Of a stretch of DNA of 64,000 bases, positions 33,674 through 40,987 are shown piece after piece (positions within the stretch are counted from its first letter, which is position 1; each line of letters starts with the position of its first letter). The notes beneath the pieces were generated by a model. That model worked only from the letters and a program-made list of their open reading frames with translations, was not told the origin of the DNA and searched no databases. Made by a program: the position numbers and the translations under genes. This DNA is from Gemmatimonadota bacterium. GTDB taxonomy: Bacteria > Latescibacterota > UBA2968. The stretch covers positions 62,001 through 126,000 of the forward strand of contig VXRD01000126.1 in the NCBI GenBank assembly GCA_009838845.1. The letters are read 5' to 3'.

Positions 33674-35281
33674 ATGGATGTGAAGAATTTTTGGAAAACA
33701 GGTGTGCCATTTATCTGGTTGACCGGTAGCGCGCTGGCGCTTTGTTTGCTCATGATTATAGGGCTGATCGCGCTGGTTATGTACAATGGCACTGGATTTT
33801 TTTGGCCCTCGGATATCGAAGCGGTAATACTCAAAGATGGTCGGAAAGCAATGGGGCAGCGGTGGGATAAACAGGAGATTCCGGCGTCGAATCGAACGGG
33901 GTCCGGGCAATTTCGCATTCAGCTCAAAGTGGGCAATCGCGATGTGTATGGCAGCGATTTTCAATGGATAGATGAATCGGATATTCAATCGACGGATTAT
34001 CTCGTAGATGCGGTGGTTTTTGAGCGGCGCGAGTGGGGCAATTTTTATGGGTTTATCGAAGCTCTGTACGAAGGTGAAACCCAGGTGTTGAATACATGGG
34101 ATATGCTACAAGCGCAATTGGATAATACCCGGGAACGACACGAACAGATTCGGCAAATTGAAGAAGATGCGATCGGTGACTTAAATCGACAAATTGAAAG
34201 CCTGCGACTAAAAAAACGTGAGATAGAATTGGGTGATGGAGATACCGATGAGATTGACGCGATTGATCGAGAGAGCAGATCCTATTGGGAAGCTTATGAA
34301 CGATTGGCTGACGAACTGGCGCAATTGCGAGCAGCCAACGAGGTTTATCGCATAGATGTGCGGTTAATTGGCGGTGAGGTGCGGCAGATTGCCACGGCCG
34401 ATATCGTGCGTGCATATCGACCTAACCGACTGGGAATTTTGGGAAAAACGAGCGTTTATTTTTCGCGTGTCGCGGAATTTTTATTTGATGAACCCCGTGA
34501 GTCCAATACAGAAGGTGGGGTATTCCCCGCGATCTTTGGCACTGTTATGATGGTTTTTTTGATGAGTTTGGCGGCTGTGCCATTTGGTATCTTAGCCGCG
34601 CTCTATTTGCACGAATACGCCAGGCAAGGTATCTTAGTTAGAGTGATTCGCATTGCGGTTAATAATCTGGCGGGTGTACCTTCTATTGTTTTTGGGATGT
34701 TTGGCCTGGGATTTTTTGTTTACGGCATTGGCGGAAGTATCGATCAGTTCTTTTTTCCCGAGGCGTTGCCCACGCCCACATTTGGTACTGGCGGCATTTT
34801 GTGGGCTTCGTTGACCCTGGCGTTGCTGACAGTGCCGGTGATGATTGTTTCTGCCGAAGAAGCGCTTTCTGCTGTGCCGAGCGATGTGCGTGCCGGGTCG
34901 CTGGCACTCGGGGCGACCAAATTGCAGACCATTTTGCGCGTGGTTTTGCCCGGCGCGTTGCCGGGTATTCTCACGGGCATTATTCTCGTGATTGCACGCG
35001 GTGCTGGCGAAGTGGCTCCGCTGATGATTACTGGCGTTGTGAAATTGGCTCCTGCATTGCCCGTAGATGGTATCTGGCCCTTTTTTCACCTGGAACGCAA
35101 GTTTATGCATCTGGGATTTCACATTTACGATGTGGGTTTCCAGTCGCCCAATGTCGAGGCGGCTCGCCCCATGGTATATACGACGACTTTATTGCTGATG
35201 GGGATTGTACTGGCTCTGAATCTGGTGGCGATTCTGGTTCGCAATCGGCTTCGCAAGCGCGTTGGTGGTGCGACGTTTTAA
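33674..35281 (+). CDS. pstA: Phosphate ABC transporter permease PstA, with coiled-coil insert
   Basis: This 535-residue permease has a membrane segment at about 12-38. A long soluble region (about 40-265) follows, and it includes a charged coiled coil at about 150-225 (RERHEQIRQIEEDAIGDLNR). The permease core (about 285-535) holds the AGSLALGATKLQTILRVVLP loop. Normal PstA is about 290 residues, so this insert matches the enlarged PstC and may contact its propeller. An in-frame GTG at 33680 has a better ribosome-site spacing (GGAG 6 bp away) and may be the true start. Confidence 0.88.
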   Translation: MDVKNFWKTGVPFIWLTGSALALCLLMIIGLIALVMYNGTGFFWPSDIEAVILKDGRKAMGQRWDKQEIPASNRTGSGQFRIQLKVGNRDVYGSDFQWIDESDIQSTDYLVDAVVFERREWGNFYGFIEALYEGETQVLNTWDMLQAQLDNTRERHEQIRQIEEDAIGDLNRQIESLRLKKREIELGDGDTDEIDAIDRESRSYWEAYERLADELAQLRAANEVYRIDVRLIGGEVRQIATADIVRAYRPNRLGILGKTSVYFSRVAEFLFDEPRESNTEGGVFPAIFGTVMMVFLMSLAAVPFGILAALYLHEYARQGILVRVIRIAVNNLAGVPSIVFGMFGLGFFVYGIGGSIDQFFFPEALPTPTFGTGGILWASLTLALLTVPVMIVSAEEALSAVPSDVRAGSLALGATKLQTILRVVLPGALPGILTGIILVIARGAGEVAPLMITGVVKLAPALPVDGIWPFFHLERKFMHLGFHIYDVGFQSPNVEAARPMVYTTTLLLMGIVLALNLVAILVRNRLRKRVGGATF

Positions 35282-35304
35282 ATAGGTGAGAGAAAGGAAT
35301 CACA

Positions 35305-36117
35305 ATGGCTGAAGCAGAACTTGCAAATACACGGTCCGGCGAAGCAATTGTTCCAGATATTCAGAATCCCATTGTCACCATATCGAATCTGAGCCTGTAT
35401 TACGGCGAGACGCAGGCCCTTTTTGACATTGACATGCAGATTCCCGAGTATCGGGTAACGGCTTTGATCGGTCCTTCGGGATGCGGGAAGTCAACGCTGT
35501 TGCGGTGCATGAATAGGCTGAACGATTTGATCGATTCGGTGCATATCGAGGGTGTGGTTGAAATTGATAATGACGACATTTACGGTCCCGGATACGATGT
35601 GATTTCGTTGCGCCGCCAGGTCGGTATGGTGTTTCAAAAGTCCAATCCCTTTCCCAAGTCGATTTATGAGAATCTCGTTTACGGTTTGAGAATTGCAGGT
35701 GAAAATCGGCGGGCGGTGCTCGATGAGGTGGTGGTACGCAGTTTGCAGGCTGCCGCGCTTTGGGATGAGGTAAAAGACCGGCTCAATGACAGTGCTCTGG
35801 GGCTTTCAGGAGGACAACAGCAAAGGTTGTGCATTGCGCGTGCAATTGCTGTTGAGCCTGCGGTGATCTTGATGGATGAACCCTGTTCGGCACTGGATCC
35901 AATTGCGACGGGGCGTATTGAAGAGACAATTGAAGAGCTCAAAAAGCAATATACGATTGTGATTGTAACACACAATATGCAGCAGGCGTCGCGCATTTCG
36001 GACTATACGGCGTTTTTTTATTTGGGACGTTTGATTGAGATGGCCGAAACGAGCGAGATGTTTACCAATCCGCAGCTCAAACAAACCGAAGATTATGTGA
36101 CAGGGCGGTTTGGCTAA
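35305..36117 (+). CDS. pstB: Phosphate ABC transporter ATP-binding protein
   Basis: This 270-residue ATPase has Walker [10 protein letters not shown] (56-64), the PstB-type signature [14 protein letters not shown], Walker [14 protein letters not shown] and the typical [26 protein letters not shown] precedes ATG 35305. It lies 23 bp after pstA in the operon. Confidence 0.95.
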   Translation: MAEAELANTRSGEAIVPDIQNPIVTISNLSLYYGETQALFDIDMQIPEYRVTALIGPSGCGKSTLLRCMNRLNDLIDSVHIEGVVEIDNDDIYGPGYDVISLRRQVGMVFQKSNPFPKSIYENLVYGLRIAGENRRAVLDEVVVRSLQAAALWDEVKDRLNDSALGLSGGQQQRLCIARAIAVEPAVILMDEPCSALDPIATGRIEETIEELKKQYTIVIVTHNMQQASRISDYTAFFYLGRLIEMAETSEMFTNPQLKQTEDYVTGRFG

Positions 36118-36134
36118 GCAGAGGAGTCATGATT

Positions 36135-36812
36135 ATGGAGCGTACTCTTGACCAGCATCTCGACCACCTCAAAGGTGAGTTGTTGAAGATGGGTAGTGCG
36201 GTAGAAGAGTCTATTGAACAGGCAGTACAATCGCTTGTAGAACGCGACAATCACCTCGTTGATGTGGTTGAAGAGGGTGGACATCACATTGACGATTGGG
36301 AAGTGGAGATAGAAGAAGAGTGTTTGAGGGTGTTGGCTGTGCAGCAACCCGTGGCTGGCGATTTGCGCCTGGTGGCGGGCATTATGAAGATCAATTACGA
36401 TCTCGAGCGCATCAATGATCAGGCGGTGAATATCGCTCAGCGCGCCCGTTTGCTCAATCGCATGCCGCAATTGAAACCGCTGATCGATATTCCGCGGATG
36501 GCCGAGTTGGCACGGGGTATGGTCAGGGATGCTCTGGATGCATTTGTCAATCGCGATGTGGAATTGGCCAATAAGGTGCGTCGAATTGACGATACTATGG
36601 ATGCCTTGCGCGATCAAATTTTCCGCGAGTTGTTGACGTACTTAAACACGGGTATTCCCTCGACTGTGGATCAGGCTATTTTACTCATTCTCGTGTCCAG
36701 ACATCTGGAGCGCATTGGCGATCATTCATCCAATATTGCCGAAAATGCCGTCTATCTCGTTCAAGGGCGCATCGTGAGACATCAACAGGAGGAATTGCGC
36801 GCAGGCGAGTAA
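36135..36812 (+). CDS. phoU: Phosphate transport regulator PhoU
   Basis: This is a protein of about 225 residues made of two three-helix bundles. E-x3-D metal-binding repeats are visible (INYDLERINDQAVNIAQR and LVSRHLERIGDHSSNIAENA). It represses the Pho response under phosphate sufficiency by acting on PstB and the sensor kinase. I chose ATG 36135 since GAGGAG lies 8 bp upstream; an ATG at 36129 is too close to it. No phoB or phoR is in the window. Confidence 0.93.
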   Translation: MERTLDQHLDHLKGELLKMGSAVEESIEQAVQSLVERDNHLVDVVEEGGHHIDDWEVEIEEECLRVLAVQQPVAGDLRLVAGIMKINYDLERINDQAVNIAQRARLLNRMPQLKPLIDIPRMAELARGMVRDALDAFVNRDVELANKVRRIDDTMDALRDQIFRELLTYLNTGIPSTVDQAILLILVSRHLERIGDHSSNIAENAVYLVQGRIVRHQQEELRAGE

Positions 36813-36839
36813 TCTCCACCGTATTTTTGTGGCGAACAC

Positions 36840-36883
36840 TGTCGCGTAAATGACACGCGATTGTAACACGGCGATGATATTAT
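36840..36883 (+). promoter_or_regulatory. Pho-box-like promoter downstream of phoU
   Basis: Half-sites TGTCGCG (36840), TGACACG (36851) and TGTAACA (36862) repeat every 11 bp. TATTAT (36878-36883) lies 9 bases after the last unit, the same geometry as at the porin promoter. A start near 36890 would run straight into two terminators. Confidence 0.65.
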
Positions 36884-36889
36884 ACCCAA

Positions 36890-36946
36890 AGCACGACGTA
36901 TTCTCCCTCTTGGGAACCGGCCCGCGACCCGGTTCCCATTTTTTTT
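36890..36946 (+). ncRNA. Candidate phosphate-regulated small RNA
   Basis: A transcript from the Pho-box promoter would begin near 36890 and end at the first terminator, giving about 57 bases, or about 84 if it reads through to the second. It contains no start codon with a ribosome site. Existence is inferred only from the promoter-terminator arrangement; the alternative is that the Pho box drives read-through to the Nudix gene. Confidence 0.3.
36912..36946 (+). terminator. Terminator 1 after phoU
   Basis: Arms GGGAACCGG (36912-36920) and CCGGTTCCC (36929-36937) with an 8-base loop, followed by ATTTTTTTT. It is a strong Rho-independent terminator. Confidence 0.85.
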
Positions 36947-36973
36947 GCCCCGAATTCAAATTCGGGGCTTTTT
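36947..36973 (+). terminator. Terminator 2 after phoU
   Basis: Arms GCCCCGAAT (36947-36955) and ATTCGGGGC (36960-36968) with a TCAA loop, followed by five T residues. It directly follows terminator 1. Confidence 0.85.
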
Positions 36974-36975
36974 CG

Positions 36976-37004
36976 TTGACCCAAAATTGGTACCTGTGTA
37001 TTTT
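36976..37004 (+). promoter_or_regulatory. Sigma70-like promoter for the Nudix/Cox-like operon
   Basis: TTGACC (36976-36981) and TATTTT (36999-37004) are separated by 17 bases, right after the second terminator and 42 bp before the Nudix start. Confidence 0.5.
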
Positions 37005-37045
37005 ACTGTCTGGAGAGACTACTATATTATATTAATATTACAACA

Positions 37046-37603
37046 ATGAGGTGGTTGATCTCTTTGCCCAGTTGCATAAAATCCGAAGCTCGGTTTTGCG
37101 AGCGATGTGGGACTTTGCTGGTTGTAAAAGCAGTTGAAGATCGGGAGAGACCGTGTTGTCCGTCGTGTGGATTTGTGGCTTATCTCGACCCCAAGGTAGC
37201 AGCCGGAGTTATTGTAACCCTCGATGGTGGCGTTGTACTGCTCAGGCGCAATATTGATCCCGGGTTTGGCAAGTGGGTGTTCCCCGGCGGATATGTGGAT
37301 GCAGGCGAGCCAACCGATGTTGCGGCTGTGCGCGAAACCCGCGAGGAAGTGGGGTTAGAGGTCGAGATCGGTGAGTTGCTCGGCGTGTTGTCTTATGAAG
37401 GGGAGCGGGTGGTGCTGATTGTTTATACTGGACGGGTTGTGGGCGGAAAGTTGGAAGGCAATTTTGAATCGCAGGCTGTGGCTACATTTGCCCCTCGGGA
37501 TATTCCATGGAATGATCTGGCTTTTGACACGACCAGAGAGGCATTGCAAATTTGGGTGGCGCAGTATGGCGAAATGTATGATAAAGAAAGGTTATTATGC
37601 TGA
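37046..37603 (+). CDS. Nudix hydrolase with zinc ribbon
   Basis: This 185-residue protein starts with a small zinc ribbon: Cys18 and Cys21 (FCERCG), then Cys38 and Cys41 (CCPSCGF). The Nudix fold follows, with its box at about 82-104 (GYVDAGEPTDVAAVRETREEVG, in parts), matching G-x5-E-x7-R-E-x2-E-E-x-G. The ribbon-plus-Nudix layout resembles the NudC/NADH pyrophosphatase group and ADP-ribose pyrophosphatase-like proteins. Its stop overlaps the start of the next gene by 7 bp, so it belongs to the MoxR/VWA operon. Substrate unknown. Confidence 0.87.
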   Translation: MRWLISLPSCIKSEARFCERCGTLLVVKAVEDRERPCCPSCGFVAYLDPKVAAGVIVTLDGGVVLLRRNIDPGFGKWVFPGGYVDAGEPTDVAAVRETREEVGLEVEIGELLGVLSYEGERVVLIVYTGRVVGGKLEGNFESQAVATFAPRDIPWNDLAFDTTREALQIWVAQYGEMYDKERLLC

Positions 37604-38508
37604 ATTCTATTGAAGATGTTGAAGAGCGGTTTGCCGAGCAGGGGTATATCACGGACCGCACATTGGCAACGACGATTTTTTTGGCGCAGTCGCTTGGCAA
37701 ACCAATTTTTCTGGAGGGGGAACCAGGCGTTGGAAAGACAGAAGTAGCCAAAGTTATGGCCGGTATTTTTGATACTGAGTTGATTCGATTGCAGTGCTAT
37801 GAAGGTATTGATGCCAATACGGCATTGTACGAATGGAATTATCCGCGTCAGATGCTGGAGCTAAGGCTCGAAGAAGCGCGGGGAATCGACAAGGCCGAAA
37901 TTGGTCAAAATATTTTTCGCGAAGATTTTTTGCTCAAGCGTCCCCTTTTGTCGGCTCTTGAGGGTAGCGCAGAAAAGCAACAGGTGTTGTTGATTGACGA
38001 AGTGGATCGATCGGATGAAGAGTTTGAAGCGTTTTTGCTCGAAGTGTTATCCGATTTCCAGATTACGATTCCCGAGATTGGTGCGATAAGAGCGATGCAG
38101 GTGCCGTTTGTCGTGCTTACGTCCAACCGAACGCGCGAGTTGCACGACGCGCTGAAGCGCCGGTGTTTGTATTTGTGGATTGACTATCCCACGTTTAGCA
38201 AAGAAATGGATATTGTGCGGTCGCGTGTGTCGGGTGTGCAGGACGAATTGGCACAACAGGTTTGCGGGTTTATGCAATTGTTGCGCAATCGCGATTTTTA
38301 CAAAAAGCCCGGTGTTGCCGAAACGATTGATTGGGCACTGGCTCTGATGGCTATGCGTGTTGAAGAACTGGATCCGCAGATAGTTGATGCGACATTGGGA
38401 TGTGTTTTGAAGTATAAAGAAGATATTGAAAAAATTCAGGAAGACGGCCTACCACAACTGATTGAGAAGGCCCGATTGCTGAAAGAACGCACACAAGTTG
38501 CCGTTTAG
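37597..38508 (+). CDS. MoxR-like AAA+ ATPase (CoxD type)
   Basis: This 303-residue AAA+ ATPase has Walker A GEPGVGKT (41-48), Walker B VLLIDEVDR (130-138) and a sensor segment LTSNRTRELHDALKRRC. Together with the VWA protein that follows and the XdhC-like gene after that, it matches CoxD-CoxE-CoxF. In carboxydotrophs these mature the molybdenum-copper active site of CO dehydrogenase. No coxS, coxM or coxL is in this window, so the target enzyme must lie elsewhere or differ. Confidence 0.87.
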   Translation: MLNSIEDVEERFAEQGYITDRTLATTIFLAQSLGKPIFLEGEPGVGKTEVAKVMAGIFDTELIRLQCYEGIDANTALYEWNYPRQMLELRLEEARGIDKAEIGQNIFREDFLLKRPLLSALEGSAEKQQVLLIDEVDRSDEEFEAFLLEVLSDFQITIPEIGAIRAMQVPFVVLTSNRTRELHDALKRRCLYLWIDYPTFSKEMDIVRSRVSGVQDELAQQVCGFMQLLRNRDFYKKPGVAETIDWALALMAMRVEELDPQIVDATLGCVLKYKEDIEKIQEDGLPQLIEKARLLKERTQVAV

Positions 38509-38516
38509 GAGATCAC

Positions 38517-39653
38517 ATGCCAAGAACTATGCTGGGACGAGTTGTCGGTTTTTCAAGGGCTTTGCACAGTGCTGGCGTTGAAGTCAATGCGGGCAATCTC
38601 ATTGATTTGTGCGATAGTTTTCAATATATCAGCCTGCACAATCGGAGCGATTTTTACGCTGCTGCGCGTGCGACACTGGTGTCGCGCTATGACGATCTGG
38701 AGACTTTTGACGAGGTTTTCAGGGCTTTCTGGGCGCGACCGATTTTGCCCGACGATATGACTCTGACCGATACGGATGCCGGCGGAGATCCGGATCTCGA
38801 TGTTCAGGCAGATGTCAATGAGGTGGTGGATACTGCAGATTTGCAGGAAGAGGCCGAGGGGGAAGGCGAATCCGAGGAGGTTGGGTATAGCCCCGATGAG
38901 GCTTTGATGGGAAAAGATTTGGCCGCAATGTCCGATCGCGAGATTGAGCAGGCCCGAAAGGTGATCCACGAAATTGTGAATATCATTGCCAACCGCCGCA
39001 GTCGCAGGCGCGTGCCCGAAAATCGGGGGGCTGAACTGGATTTCAGGCGCACATGGCGGCGCAATGCGCTGTATGGTTCTGACGGTGTCGAATTGATGAT
39101 GAAGCGGCGTCGCATCAAAAAGACCAAGCTGATGTTGTTGTGTGATGTGAGCGGGTCTATGGATTGTTATAGCCGGTTTCTGATTCGCTTTATCTACGCG
39201 CTCAAGCGCGAAATCCGAGATGTGGAGGTCGGGGTGTTTTCCACGCGGATGACCGCAATTTCGCGTTTGCTCAAAACAAAAGGCATTGAAGAATCACTTG
39301 TAGAAGTGGCTGATACAGTACACGACTGGGCGGGTGGCACAGATATTGGCGGGTGTTTGCGCGAGTTTAACGACCAGTTTGCACGCGATATGTTGCACTC
39401 GCGCACTGTGATGATTATTGTGAGCGACGGCTGGGACCGGGGCGATCCCGATTTGATGCGGCAAGAGATGGCGCGATTGCGAAAGCGCGTGCATAAGTTG
39501 ATGTGGCTCAATCCACTTTTGGGCACGCCGGGGTATCAGCCCCTGTGTTTGGGGATGAAGACAGCACTTCCATATCTGGATTATTTTTTGCCCGCACACA
39601 ATCTGGAGAGTTTGATTCAATTGGCCCGAACACTGCGGTCTGTTTGGAAGTAG
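38517..39653 (+). CDS. VWA-domain protein (CoxE type)
   Basis: This 378-residue protein has an acidic linker at about 85-122 and a C-terminal von Willebrand A domain. The metal site reads CDVSGSMDCYS (Asp210, Ser212, Ser214), with later GGTDIGG and SDGWDRGD. It lies 8 bp after the AAA+ gene and follows GGAG. CoxE-like proteins work with their MoxR partner as a chaperone pair. Its stop precedes the octamer repeat copy 2 by 5 bp. Confidence 0.87.
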   Translation: MPRTMLGRVVGFSRALHSAGVEVNAGNLIDLCDSFQYISLHNRSDFYAAARATLVSRYDDLETFDEVFRAFWARPILPDDMTLTDTDAGGDPDLDVQADVNEVVDTADLQEEAEGEGESEEVGYSPDEALMGKDLAAMSDREIEQARKVIHEIVNIIANRRSRRRVPENRGAELDFRRTWRRNALYGSDGVELMMKRRRIKKTKLMLLCDVSGSMDCYSRFLIRFIYALKREIRDVEVGVFSTRMTAISRLLKTKGIEESLVEVADTVHDWAGGTDIGGCLREFNDQFARDMLHSRTVMIIVSDGWDRGDPDLMRQEMARLRKRVHKLMWLNPLLGTPGYQPLCLGMKTALPYLDYFLPAHNLESLIQLARTLRSVWK

Positions 39654-39658
39654 GGTAG

Positions 39659-39730
39659 CGAATCAACGAATCAACGAATCAACGATAGCAGTTGGGTGGT
39701 TGGGCGGAGTTCGTCTATTCGTCTATTCGC
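39659..39730 (-). repeat. Octamer-bounded intergenic element, copy 2
   Basis: Three CGAATCAA octamers (39659-39682), a G-rich core whose reverse strand reads CCCAACCACCC, then two TTCGTCTA octamers (39710-39725) plus TTCG. This is the reverse complement arrangement of copy 1 at 6252-6358, with different octamer copy numbers. It fills the spacer before the XdhC-like gene. Confidence 0.8.
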
Positions 39731-39751
39731 GTTTTTTCGATAGGTGACGTT

Positions 39752-40843
39752 ATGGCTGGTCAAGATGTTTTTCGAGAGGCTTTGACCCTGGTTTCTCAGG
39801 GTGAAAAGGCCGCCTTATCGACGATTGTGTCGAGCAAGGGGTCTTTGCCGATGAGCAAAAAGGCCAAGATGCTCGTGCGTCCCGATGGCGTGATTATAGG
39901 TACGGTGGGTGGCGGTTGTTTGGAAGCCGATGTGTGGGCCGAAGCCCGTCATGTGATGGAAACCGAAGCACCGACTTTGCAGAAGTTTATTTTGACGGAA
40001 AAACACGCGGGCGAAAATGGCCTCAATTGCGGCGGCAATGTCGAGATTTTTACCGAACCTCTGTTGCCCGGTCGCGCAGATGACATGCTCGGCGATATTG
40101 CTCGGGTTCGCAAAGTGCGCGGTTCGGCTGTGTTGGCAACGCTGGTTTCGGGCGGCGATCAGGTGGGTGCGAAGTTATTGGTCCATCCCGATGGTAGAAC
40201 AGTGGGTAGTCTGGGCCATGACCTTGCCGAAGCCTGTGTGCGCGAAGAGGTGGCAGCTTTTGAGGCGATTCCGGAAAGTTTGCTCAAGGTCATAAAAATC
40301 GGGTCAGAACCCGTTGTGGTCTTTTTGGAATCTATTTGTCCCGAGCCTACGCTGTTTTTGTTTGGCGGGGGGCACGTTTCCTATGCTATCGCACAGATCG
40401 CGCATTCGGTCGGATTTCGGATTGTGGTTATTGACGACCGGCCCATGTTTGCCAATAAAGAGCGGTTTCCCATGGCGAGTGAAACGCTGACGCTGGAGAT
40501 GGAGACGGCTTTTGACCATCTGGTTATTGACGATTTGTCTTATGTGGTGGCTGTGACGCGGGGACACCAGCACGATAAACCGGTTATCGAGCAGGCGATT
40601 GATACCCAGGCGGCGTATATTGGTATGATTGGTAGCCGTCGGAAGATCGCGCTGATGTGGAAAGAGTTTGAAGCCAAAGGTATTCCGAGAGAAAAATTGG
40701 ATGTTGTTCACGCGCCGATTGGATTGGATATCGGCGCAGATACACCCGAAGAAATCGCCGTGAGTATTGTTTCTGAACTCGTTCAGGTGCGCCGGTCACA
40801 GGGAAAACCCATTCATCAGGGTATGTCGCTGTCATCGGTGTGA
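39752..40843 (+). CDS. XdhC/CoxI/CoxF family protein
   Basis: This is a protein of about 363 residues. The N-terminal XdhC domain has GTVGGGCLEADVWAEA (about 48-64) and the C-terminal Rossmann domain begins LFLFGGGHVSYAIAQIA, then VTRGHQHD and YIGMIGSRRK. These proteins bind molybdenum cofactor and insert or sulfurate it in xanthine-oxidase-type enzymes. I chose ATG 39752 with AGGTG upstream; a longer frame runs into the repeat. It completes the CoxD/E/F-like set. Confidence 0.87.
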   Translation: MAGQDVFREALTLVSQGEKAALSTIVSSKGSLPMSKKAKMLVRPDGVIIGTVGGGCLEADVWAEARHVMETEAPTLQKFILTEKHAGENGLNCGGNVEIFTEPLLPGRADDMLGDIARVRKVRGSAVLATLVSGGDQVGAKLLVHPDGRTVGSLGHDLAEACVREEVAAFEAIPESLLKVIKIGSEPVVVFLESICPEPTLFLFGGGHVSYAIAQIAHSVGFRIVVIDDRPMFANKERFPMASETLTLEMETAFDHLVIDDLSYVVAVTRGHQHDKPVIEQAIDTQAAYIGMIGSRRKIALMWKEFEAKGIPREKLDVVHAPIGLDIGADTPEEIAVSIVSELVQVRRSQGKPIHQGMSLSSV

Positions 40844-40987
40844 GGTAAATGACTTATCGTCGGGGGAGAACAAGGAGGTGATGTAGTAGCGACATAGCTG
40901 AGAACGATTTACGTGAGGGGAGACGACAGAGGTGCGCGAGCATCTTTTAAGTCTGGTTTTCGAAATTATTTCAGAAGGGAGTTAACC

